33,395 nucleotides of DNA, from assembly GCA_016213755.1 (NCBI GenBank), contig JACQZT010000374.1:1-33395 (forward strand), in the 5' to 3' direction. A program made the translations under genes and the position numbers. The DNA is from Acidobacteriota bacterium (GTDB taxonomy: Bacteria; Acidobacteriota; Terriglobia; Bryobacterales; Bryobacteraceae). The notes below the pieces were generated by a model that saw nothing but the letters and a program-made list of their open reading frames with translations, was not told the origin of the DNA and did not search any database. The stretch's first letter is position 1. Every line of letters begins with the position of its first letter. Positions 7,104 to 14,133 of the stretch are shown one piece after another.

Positions 7104-8821
7104 CGAAACTCGATGGCGGTGACATCGCCTTCGGTCGCCGTCCGTGCATCGGGCCGGGCGAGGTACTCGACCGCCACCGGGCGCGCGTCCTGCGCTCCGC
7201 AGCGAAACTCGAAGGTCAGGGACGAAAGGTTTTTCAGCAGCACCTCGCCCGGGCGCGCAACGTAAAGCGGCACCTCGCGCCCGCCCGAGGCGACGGCCAA
7301 GCGCGCGGCCTGGCCCAGGCAGTCGATGCGGGTGAGCGTCCCTTCGACGCGGCGGTCTCCCTTGGGGTTCTCCCAGCCGGGCGGCGTCGTGACGGCGGGT
7401 TGAGGAAAGCGCGGCGGGGGCTTGGGCGAGGCGACCAGATCGAGCGCGGCGTCGGCCATTTCGATTTCGCGGCGGCCCGCGGCGGCGTCGCGGGCGCGGC
7501 GGGCTGCGCGGCGGGCTTCGGCTTCGTCGCCCGCCTCGTGCGCCGCCAGCGCCAGCGCGTGCCAGAACTGCGACTGGCGCGGCAGCACGCGGACGGCCTG
7601 CTGGAAGTGCAGGATGGCCGCGGAGCTGCGTTTGTCCGCGGCGGCCTGCAAGCCGAGCAGGAAGTGCGCCTCGGCGTAGTTGGGTTGAAGTTCGACCGCT
7701 TGGCGCAGGTGAGCGAGAACCTGGCCGCTGTCGCCGCCGGTGTCGCGCAGCAGCATGGCGTACTCGAAGTGCGTCTCGGCATTGCGCGTGCCGAGCCGGA
7801 TGGCGCGGCCGAGATGCTCCAGCGCCTCCCGGTCGCGGTGCAGGGCCAGCGCCAGCATGCCCATCCGCTCTTCTTTCTCCGCCGACACCGCGGGATCGCG
7901 GCCGATCGCCTCGTACGCCTTGGCGGCCTCGCGCAAGCGGCCCGTCTGTACGGCCAGCTCGCTCAGCGCGCGTTCGGCTTCTTCGGCGCCGACGGTGTGG
8001 ACCGTGACCGGCGAGGCCTCGAGTTCCAGGCCCGCGGCGACATCCACCACCCGGAACCGGCGGGCGGAGACGTAGCCGCGCAAGTCCTGGAACGCCGCCG
8101 CCAGGGGTTTGCCGAAGGCGGTCTCGAAGGCTGTGTCTCGTCCCTGGCCGGCGGCCAGGAGTTCGATGTAGTGCGGCATGCGCTCGCGCCAGCCCGGCGC
8201 GAGGTTGAGCATGTGCGTGAGCGCCCAGCTTTGGGCGTAGAAGACGTTGGCCTTGTCGCGACGGTTGTATTCGGGGCTGTCCCGTTCGATGCGGGCGAAG
8301 GCGTCCGCGTCCAGCCACTTTTCCGAGCGGAGAGCTTCCAGGCGCGACGGGATGAGGCCCCCCAGTCGCACCGTGTCGCCGGCGACCCGGAGCGTCGAGT
8401 AAAACTCCGCGGTGCCTTCCTCGAACCAGCGCGGCAGGACGGGCGCGGCGTGGCTCAGCACGAGGTGGACGAATTCGTGCATGGCTACGCGCGTGTTCTC
8501 GCGTCCGCGGTCGGGCAGGGCGATGATGTCGCGCACCGGCCCGCTCTGGAAGAAGCCGCCGGTGGAATCGGCCGGGCGGTAACCGGCGAAGTCGCTCTCG
8601 GCGCCGAACAGGTAAACACGTATCGGCAGGGGCACGCCGCGGTCGCCGGGGGCGAAGCCGGCGAAGACCCGCCGGGCCTGATCGAGGTGTTCGAGCAGGG
8701 AGCGGGCCGCCGGTTCGCCGGCCGTGGTGAAGACTTCGAAGCGCTCCGAGTGCAGGCGGATCCAGCGCGGCGCGGCGGAGGCCGCCGAGGCCAGCGCGAG
8801 GATCAGCGCCAGACGTTTCAT
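7100..8821 (-). CDS. Secreted TPR metallopeptidase (DUF1570 / peptidase MA-like)
   Basis: This 573-residue protein begins with a signal peptide (MKRLALILALASAASA). A zinc site HEFVH (H115, E116, H119) is followed by WFEEGTAEF, whose E135 would be the third, gluzincin-type ligand. This is the peptidase MA / DUF1570 layout. The middle (about 290-490) is helical repeat sequence of TPR type (ALEHLGRAIRLGTRNAETHFEYA and similar). The last 90 or so residues form a separate domain with a single free-looking Cys pair. It would act outside the cytoplasm on an unknown protein substrate. The ATG overlaps the stop of the upstream hydrolase gene (ATGA, 8818-8821), so the two are translationally coupled. 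Confidence 0.88.
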   Translation of the reverse strand: MKRLALILALASAASAAPRWIRLHSERFEVFTTAGEPAARSLLEHLDQARRVFAGFAPGDRGVPLPIRVYLFGAESDFAGYRPADSTGGFFQSGPVRDIIALPDRGRENTRVAMHEFVHLVLSHAAPVLPRWFEEGTAEFYSTLRVAGDTVRLGGLIPSRLEALRSEKWLDADAFARIERDSPEYNRRDKANVFYAQSWALTHMLNLAPGWRERMPHYIELLAAGQGRDTAFETAFGKPLAAAFQDLRGYVSARRFRVVDVAAGLELEASPVTVHTVGAEEAERALSELAVQTGRLREAAKAYEAIGRDPAVSAEKEERMGMLALALHRDREALEHLGRAIRLGTRNAETHFEYAMLLRDTGGDSGQVLAHLRQAVELQPNYAEAHFLLGLQAAADKRSSAAILHFQQAVRVLPRQSQFWHALALAAHEAGDEAEARRAARRARDAAAGRREIEMADAALDLVASPKPPPRFPQPAVTTPPGWENPKGDRRVEGTLTRIDCLGQAARLAVASGGREVPLYVARPGEVLLKNLSSLTFEFRCGAQDARPVAVEYLARPDARTATEGDVTAIEFR

Positions 8822-9690
8822 GGCAGACTCAGCAGCCGGGCCGGGTTCTGTTTGGACAGGCGCTCGATTTCGGCGGGGCTGAATCCCTGTTCGCGGAGCA
8901 GCCGGAACATCTCCAGCAGCCCGTCCGGATGGAGCGGGTTGCCGGCCTGTCCGAAGTCGCTGGCCAGGACGGCGTGTTCGACGCCCGCGGCGCGGATGGC
9001 GGCGGCGAAGTCCCGCATGGGAACCGACGCCGAGGTTCCGATCGCCGTGTTGCAGGTGAACTCGATCCACGCGCCCAGGCGGGCGGCTTCGCGCATCTCG
9101 GCGACGTTCAGCGTGCCCATGGGATGCGTGGCCACGATCTGGGCGATGCCCCGGGCTTTGGCTTCGCGGATGAGCAGCAGGCATTCGGCCGGGGACGAGT
9201 GCCCGGTGGCGAGCACGAGCTTGTTTCGAGCAACCAAGTCGAGCACTTCGAGCACCGCCGGCAGCAGCTTGCCCTCGCGCGCCACGGGCACAAAGGGCCG
9301 TTGTTGCCTGGCGGAGCGGACCGCGTGTTCGGCGTCGAAGGTGGGCATCCACACGATGCGGCCGAAGCCGCCCTTGACGCGAGTCATCTGCTCGACCGCG
9401 GCCGGGTTGATGCCGCCCACGGCGCGGTTCAGCGCGATGCCGCCGAAGACCTCCAGGCCGGGCGCCGCCTGGCGCGCCAGCCAGGCCAGCCCGGCGGTGG
9501 ATTCGTAATGGTTCTTTACCACGATGGCGCGCAAGCCGCGCTCGCGCGCCAGGCGAGCCAGGCTGATGCCGTCGATGGAACGGGCCATGCTGTCCGGGTC
9601 GGCGTGCATGTGGACGTCCACCACACCGCTCAGCGATTGGGCGGCCGCTAACTGCGCCGCCAGTAGCGGGATCGCCACGAGCCAAAACAT
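8818..9690 (-). CDS. Secreted metal-dependent hydrolase (amidohydrolase-like, DUF6282 type)
   Basis: This 290-residue protein has a signal peptide (MFWLVAIPLLAAQLAAAQ). An amidohydrolase-superfamily metal motif follows at once, VDVHMHADPD (H27, H29), with later segments VVKNHYEST, ATGHSSPAE, VATHPMG and LASDFGQ. These supply the remaining histidines and aspartate of a TIM-barrel hydrolase. The family is recognised; the substrate is not. The start at 9690 is preferred over an ATG 27 bases further upstream because it begins directly with the signal peptide and has AGGAGA 8 bases ahead. It heads a two-gene operon with the secreted peptidase and diverges from the GAF-ANTAR gene across 76 bases. 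Confidence 0.85.
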   Translation of the reverse strand: MFWLVAIPLLAAQLAAAQSLSGVVDVHMHADPDSMARSIDGISLARLARERGLRAIVVKNHYESTAGLAWLARQAAPGLEVFGGIALNRAVGGINPAAVEQMTRVKGGFGRIVWMPTFDAEHAVRSARQQRPFVPVAREGKLLPAVLEVLDLVARNKLVLATGHSSPAECLLLIREAKARGIAQIVATHPMGTLNVAEMREAARLGAWIEFTCNTAIGTSASVPMRDFAAAIRAAGVEHAVLASDFGQAGNPLHPDGLLEMFRLLREQGFSPAEIERLSKQNPARLLSLP

Positions 9691-9766
9691 GAGATGCTCT
9701 CCTATGGGTCCGATCAAAACTTTGAATTGGACCGTTTCCCGCTTCCCATCTTACGCTGGAGTATTC

Positions 9767-10504
9767 ATGGTGAACACGCTCATGGATGCGCCTATCACAC
9801 AGATTTCCCTGCTTCACCGCATCAGTGCCATCGTGAGTTCCGAGCGCACGCTGGACGAAATGCTGGGGGAAGTGGTCGGGATCACTGTGCAGGTGACCGG
9901 CTGCGACGCCTGCCTGGTCTACCTGCTGGAACCGGAAAGCGGCGAGATTGTGCTGCGGGCTTCGCAGTTGCCGCACGCGCGGGAACTGGGGCGGCTGCGC
10001 CTGCACTCGGGCGAGGGCGTGACCGGCTGGGTGGTGGAACACAAGTCCGTCGTGGCGCTCGCCGCCAGCGCCTCGGACGACTCGCGCTTCAAACGCTTTC
10101 AGGGGCTGGTGGAGGACACCTACGAGGCCTTCCTCTCGGTGCCCCTGGTGAGCGGCGGCGAGGTGATTGGGGTGGTGAATGTGCACCACCGCGAGCGGCA
10201 CGACCACTCACCCGAGGAGATCGCCCTGCTGACCTTCGCGGGCGAGCAGATGGGCGTGGCGGTGGCCAAGGCGCGGCTGGCGGAAGAGAACGCGCGCTTG
10301 CAGGAAGAATCCCTGGAGATGAAGCGCCAGCTCGAGATGCGCAAGCTGGTCGAGCGCGCCAAGGGCATTCTTCAGAAACGCTCCAACCTGACCGAAGAGG
10401 AAGCCTATCTGCGTCTGCGCAACGAAAGCCGCCGGCTGCGGCGGCCCATGCGCGACCTGGCCGAGGCGATCATCCTGGCCGAAGACCTGAATCGGGAGGG
10501 CTAA
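9767..10504 (+). CDS. GAF-ANTAR transcription antitermination regulator
   Basis: This 245-residue cytoplasmic protein has a GAF sensor domain (about 16-168), a short Glu/Arg-rich coiled coil (170-195) and a C-terminal ANTAR domain (about 192-243: LVERAKGILQKRSNLTEEEAY...). ANTAR domains bind paired hexaloop RNA hairpins and prevent transcription termination. There is no receiver domain, so a small ligand or redox signal through GAF is the likely input. Start: ATG at 9767 with GGAG five bases ahead; an alternative ATG is at 9782. No target hairpin pair was recognised in the window, so its regulon is unknown. It is transcribed alone and divergently from the hydrolase-peptidase operon. Confidence 0.92.
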   Translation: MVNTLMDAPITQISLLHRISAIVSSERTLDEMLGEVVGITVQVTGCDACLVYLLEPESGEIVLRASQLPHARELGRLRLHSGEGVTGWVVEHKSVVALAASASDDSRFKRFQGLVEDTYEAFLSVPLVSGGEVIGVVNVHHRERHDHSPEEIALLTFAGEQMGVAVAKARLAEENARLQEESLEMKRQLEMRKLVERAKGILQKRSNLTEEEAYLRLRNESRRLRRPMRDLAEAIILAEDLNREG

Positions 10505-10533
10505 GAACCCGTCACGAAACAACTGACGCAACA

Positions 10534-10547
10534 GCTCCCTCAGGAGC
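10534..10547. terminator. Weak hairpin between convergent genes
   Basis: GCTCC (10534-10538) and GGAGC (10543-10547) can pair with a 4-base loop in the 45-base gap between the GAF-ANTAR and antitoxin stop codons. There is no T-run, so terminator function is only a guess. Confidence 0.25.
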
Positions 10548-10549
10548 CG

Positions 10550-10789
10550 TCATAGCGAACCGGATTGGGTCTCGGTCCAAGACCGGGTCCAGTCCATGCC
10601 GATGATATCGTCCGGGTCGCCTTCGAAACCGGTCCGTTCTTTCAGCCGGCCAAGTTTGGAGACGCGCGATTCCGGCACGATTCTGAGCACCGCGCCCTTC
10701 CGGACCACCTCCACCGGCGTGCCGGTGGCGATCGCTTCGTCCAGGATGCGATAGACGTCTTCGCGCAGATTGGAGGCTGTGATGCGCAT
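10550..10789 (-). CDS. Phd/YefM-family antitoxin, orphan
   Basis: This is a 79-residue protein when started at the ATG at 10789 (RITASNLREDVYRILDEA...). The N-terminal half matches the Phd/YefM DNA-binding dimer pattern, with TPVEVVRKGAVLRIVPE typical of antitoxins paired with PIN-domain toxins. The tail GDPDDIIGMDW is the toxin-binding region in such families. In known systems it represses its own promoter and neutralises the toxin. No toxin gene is adjacent: downstream lies the convergent GAF-ANTAR gene, upstream the divergent tldD. A longer frame reaches 10858, but its extra 23 residues look unlike the family, and GGAG sits just before the chosen ATG. Confidence 0.8.
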   Translation of the reverse strand: MRITASNLREDVYRILDEAIATGTPVEVVRKGAVLRIVPESRVSKLGRLKERTGFEGDPDDIIGMDWTRSWTETQSGSL

Positions 10790-10796
10790 CGGCTCC

Positions 10797-10802
10797 AGAA
10801 TA
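10797..10802 (-). promoter_or_regulatory. Putative -10 box of the antitoxin gene
   Basis: TATTCT on the minus strand lies 7 bases before the ATG at 10789, with TTGGCC 16 bases further upstream. It is consistent with the short-leader pattern at other genes here; weak on its own. Confidence 0.3.
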
Positions 10803-10890
10803 TCACCCGTACGAGTCCGGCCAAGCGAACGTACGATCGCCGCGGTGCCGCGGTGCACGGCACCCCCGTTTCCGATGCTACGCTGAGATC

Positions 10891-12321
10891 ATGGGGCTTT
10901 CTCACTCGTACATTGCCACCAAGTTCGGCTTCACCGAGCGCGACCTGGACCGCTATCTGGGCGAGGCGCTGTCCAACGGGGGCGATTACGCCGACCTGTT
11001 CTTCGAGTACCTGGCGACCACCTCTTTCAGTCTCGATGAGGGCCTGGTCAAGGGCGCCACGCAGGGCGTTTCGATGGGCGTGGGCGTGCGCGTGATCGCG
11101 GGCGAGCGCACCGGCTACGCCTACAGCGACGACCTGAGCTCGGAGCGGATACTCAAAGCCGCGCGGGTGGCCGCCTGCATCGCCGCCGGTCCGGCGAAGG
11201 TGGAAAGGGCTGGACTGGAGGAGATCCCGCGGCGCGACCTGTACCCGCTCGTGGTGGCGCCCACCGACACCGAGCTGGCCCGGCGGGTGGAACTGGTCAA
11301 GCGGGCCGACCGCGCTGCGCGCGCCGCCGACCCGCGCGTCTTCTATGTGCAGTCGGTGTATGCCGACAACCTGCGCCACGTGCTGGTGGCCTCCAGCGAA
11401 GGGGCGCTGAGCTGCGACCGGCAGCCGCTGACGCGCCTGAACGTGCTGGTGCTGGCGCGCGACGGAGACGGCGCGCCGCAGCGCGGTTTCGCCGGCGGCG
11501 GCGGGCGCGTGGAACTGGAGTTTTTCGACGGCGCCAAAACGCCGGAGTACTTCGCGCGCGAGGCGGTGCGGCAGGCGGTTCTGCTGCTGGACGCCGCGCC
11601 CGCGCCGGCGGGGGAAACGACTGTGGTGCTGGGTCCCGGCTGGCCGGGCATCCTGGTGCACGAAGCGGTGGGCCACGGGCTGGAGGCGGACTTCAACCGC
11701 AAGGGCGTGTCGGCCTTTTCCAAGCGCCTGGGCGAGCGGGTGGCGAGCCCCTTGTGCACCATCGTCGACGACGGCGCCATCCCCCACCGCCGCGGCTCGC
11801 TCAACGTGGACGACGAAGGCACGCCCACCGGACGCAACGTCCTGATCGAGAACGGCGTGCTGCGCGGCTACTTGCAGGACAAGCTCTCCAGCCGGCTGAT
11901 GCGGACCCCGGCCACCGGCAGCGGGCGGCGCGAGAGCTATCAGCACATTCCGCTGCCGCGCATGACCAACACGTACCTGATGGCCGGCGAGAGCGACCCG
12001 GAGGAGATCCTGCGCTCGGTCGAGCGGGGCGTCTACTGCAAATCGTTTGGCGGAGGGCAGGTGGACATCACCAGCGGCAACTTCGTCTTTTCGGCTTCGG
12101 AGAGCTACCTGATCGAGGGCGGGCGGGTCACGCGCCCGCTGCGCGACGCCACGCTCATCGGCAACGGCCCCGAGGCGCTCAAATGGGTCAGCATGGTGGG
12201 CAACGACCTCGCACTGGACGAGGGCGTCGGCATCTGCGGCAAGGAAGGGCAGAGCGTGCCCGTCGGCGTGGGCATGCCGACGGCGAAGATCGACCGCATG
12301 ACCGTGGGAGGCGCGCAGTGA
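10891..12321 (+). CDS. tldD: TldD-type metalloprotease subunit
   Basis: TldD forms a heterodimeric protease with TldE/PmbA. The known E. coli pair degrades unfolded peptides, matures microcin B17 and processes CcdA. This 476-residue protein carries the zinc motif HEAVGH (H257, E258, H262) followed by GLEADF, the TldD active-site signature. The C-terminal segment SFGGGQVDITSGNFVF is also typical. The start ATG follows a TACGCT hexamer by 6 bases; only a weak GAG serves as ribosome site. The stop overlaps the GTG of the partner gene by 4 bases (GTGA, 12318-12321), which supports equal expression of the two subunits. No peptide precursor gene was recognised nearby, so its substrate here is unknown. 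Confidence 0.95.
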   Translation: MGLSHSYIATKFGFTERDLDRYLGEALSNGGDYADLFFEYLATTSFSLDEGLVKGATQGVSMGVGVRVIAGERTGYAYSDDLSSERILKAARVAACIAAGPAKVERAGLEEIPRRDLYPLVVAPTDTELARRVELVKRADRAARAADPRVFYVQSVYADNLRHVLVASSEGALSCDRQPLTRLNVLVLARDGDGAPQRGFAGGGGRVELEFFDGAKTPEYFAREAVRQAVLLLDAAPAPAGETTVVLGPGWPGILVHEAVGHGLEADFNRKGVSAFSKRLGERVASPLCTIVDDGAIPHRRGSLNVDDEGTPTGRNVLIENGVLRGYLQDKLSSRLMRTPATGSGRRESYQHIPLPRMTNTYLMAGESDPEEILRSVERGVYCKSFGGGQVDITSGNFVFSASESYLIEGGRVTRPLRDATLIGNGPEALKWVSMVGNDLALDEGVGICGKEGQSVPVGVGMPTAKIDRMTVGGAQ

Positions 12322-13670
12322 CGGAACAAGAGTACCGGCAATTGGCCGCCGAGGTGGTGGAACGGGCGCGCGCGCGGGGGGCCGAGGAGGCCGAGTGCAC
12401 CATCTCGGAAGGGGATGAGTTTTCGGTGAGCGTGCGCATGCGCGAGATCGAGACGCTCAAGGAGGCCGGCTCGCGCGCGGCCGGGGTGCGGGTGCTGGTG
12501 GACCGCCGGGCGGGTTCTTCGTACACCTCCGATTTGACGCGCGAAGGGCTGGAACACATGGTCGATTCCGCGCTCGAACTGGCGCGGCTGACCACCGAAG
12601 ATCCGTTTGCCGGGCTGCCCGAGGAGAGCGAGTTGGGAGCGGTGGCGGGCGAACTGGGGCTGTATTCCGGCGACGTTTCGGAGCTTTCCTCCGAGGCCAA
12701 AATCCGCCAGGCGCGCGAGGCCGAGGAAGCGGCTTTCGCCCTGGACCCGCGCATCGTGAACTCCGAGGGCGGCAGCTTCGCCTCCCGGCTGAGTCTGCAC
12801 GCCTTTGCCAATTCGCGCGGGTTTTCGGGCGCCTATCGCAGCAGCAGTTGTTCGCTGACGGCGGTGCCGGTGGCGCGCGAGGGCGAGTCGATGGAACGGG
12901 ATTACTGGTTCACCGCGGCGCGCCGCGCGGCGGACCTGGAGGCGCCCGGCGAGGTGGGCCGGCGGGCCGCCGAGCGTGCCCTGCGGCGGCTGCACGCGCG
13001 CAAGATCGAGACCACGCGCGTTCCGGTGATCTTCGAGGCCCGTGCCGCGCGGAGCCTGCTCGGTTCGCTTTTCGACGCCGTGAACGGCGATGCGGTTTAC
13101 CGCCAGGCGTCCTTCCTGGCCGGCCAGCTTGGGCAGCGCGTGGCCGCCGAGTGCGTCACGGTGGTGGACGACGCAACGATGCCGGGACTGTTCGGCAGCT
13201 CCCCGTTCGACGACGAGGGCGTGCCGTCGCGGCGCACGGTGGTGGTCGACCGGGGAGTTCTCTCCAGCTACCTGCTCAACACCTACACCGCCCGGAAGCT
13301 GGGACTCAAAACCACCGGCAACGCCGCGCGGGGGCTGACCGGCAACCCGGGCGTCGGGCATGGCAACCTGTATCTGGAGCGGGGCTCGAAGCCGCCCGCC
13401 GAGGTTCTGGGTTCGGTGCCGCGCGCGTTTCTGGTGACCGAACTGATGGGTTCCGGTGTCAATATTGTTACGGGAGATTATTCCCGCGGCGCGGCGGGGT
13501 TGTGGATCGAGGCCGGCGAGCCGGCCTACGCGGTCTCGGAAGTCACCATTTCGGGCAACTTGCGCGATATGCTGATGGGGATCGAAGCGGTGGCGGACGA
13601 CCTGGAGTTTCGCGGTTCCGTGGCCGCGCCGATGCTGCTCATACGGGAGATGACGGTCAGTGGCCGCTGA
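12318..13670 (+). CDS. pmbA: TldE/PmbA protease subunit
   Basis: This 450-residue partner of TldD belongs to the same fold family but lacks the HExxxH zinc motif, as expected for TldE. Typical segments are SVRMREIETLKEAGSRAAGVRV near the N-terminus, DDEGVPSRRTVVVDRGVLSSYL, NPGVGHGNLYLE, and GVNIVTGDYSRGAAGLWIE near the C-terminus. In the known complex, the inactive subunit forms the chamber that limits substrates to unfolded peptides. GTG at 12318 is the start: it gives the 4-base overlap with tldD and has GGAGG six bases ahead. The next gene starts within its last codons (11-base overlap). Confidence 0.93.
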   Translation: MTEQEYRQLAAEVVERARARGAEEAECTISEGDEFSVSVRMREIETLKEAGSRAAGVRVLVDRRAGSSYTSDLTREGLEHMVDSALELARLTTEDPFAGLPEESELGAVAGELGLYSGDVSELSSEAKIRQAREAEEAAFALDPRIVNSEGGSFASRLSLHAFANSRGFSGAYRSSSCSLTAVPVAREGESMERDYWFTAARRAADLEAPGEVGRRAAERALRRLHARKIETTRVPVIFEARAARSLLGSLFDAVNGDAVYRQASFLAGQLGQRVAAECVTVVDDATMPGLFGSSPFDDEGVPSRRTVVVDRGVLSSYLLNTYTARKLGLKTTGNAARGLTGNPGVGHGNLYLERGSKPPAEVLGSVPRAFLVTELMGSGVNIVTGDYSRGAAGLWIEAGEPAYAVSEVTISGNLRDMLMGIEAVADDLEFRGSVAAPMLLIREMTVSGR

Positions 13671-14130
13671 GAACAAGATCGACAGAAGGGGGCTGAGCCC
13701 GGTTTCCATCGCCGTGGGTCTGGTGGCCCTGGCGGCGGGCGGGTTGCTGTGGTGGTGGCTCAAGCAGCCGGTGCAATTCGCGCAGGGAGCGCCCCTGACG
13801 CCCCAAGCCAAGGCGTACGTGCGCAACCTGCGCCTGTCGGAAGTGGAGATGAAGGCCGCCGAAAGCTTCGCCAAGCACGTGGTGGTGGAGATCGTCGGCA
13901 AGATCGGCAACGCGGGCGATCGCCCGCTGAAGCAGGCGGATCTCAACTGCGTCTTCTACGACCCGTACGGCCAGCTTGTGCTGCGCGAGCGGGTCTCCAT
14001 CGTGAGGCAGCGCACGGGCGGCCTGAAGCCGGGCGAAACCAAGAGCTTCCGCCTGGCCTTCGACAACATCCCGCAAAGCTGGAACCAGGCGCTGCCGCAG
14101 CTTGTGATCGCCGGAATCGAGTTCGACTGA
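13660..14130 (+). CDS. Membrane-anchored protein with FxLYD/DUF2393-like domain
   Basis: This 156-residue protein has one transmembrane helix (about 15-34, GLSPVSIAVGLVALAAGGLL then WWWLK). The external domain runs from a VVVEIVGKIGNAGDRPLKQADLN-type strand pattern to LKPGETKSFRLAFDNIP. That pattern of a beta-sandwich with 'G.I.N.gd..l..v.l...fyD..G' and 'l.pGe...F' is seen in FxLYD and DUF2393 domains, of unknown biochemical role. The GTG start overlaps the pmbA stop by 11 bases and the next gene starts 3 bases after its stop, so it belongs to the tldD operon. Family naming is tentative. Confidence 0.75.
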   Translation: MAAENKIDRRGLSPVSIAVGLVALAAGGLLWWWLKQPVQFAQGAPLTPQAKAYVRNLRLSEVEMKAAESFAKHVVVEIVGKIGNAGDRPLKQADLNCVFYDPYGQLVLRERVSIVRQRTGGLKPGETKSFRLAFDNIPQSWNQALPQLVIAGIEFD

Positions 14131-14133
14131 TCC

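Noticed and set aside
8822-10207. N-terminal extension of the secreted TPR peptidase frame
   Set aside because: It runs antiparallel through the hydrolase and GAF-ANTAR genes and would bury the signal peptide; the ATG at 8821 has the coupled ATGA overlap.
10790-10858. 23-residue N-terminal extension of the antitoxin
   Set aside because: The extension is unlike Phd/YefM proteins, and a GGAG precedes the internal ATG at 10789.
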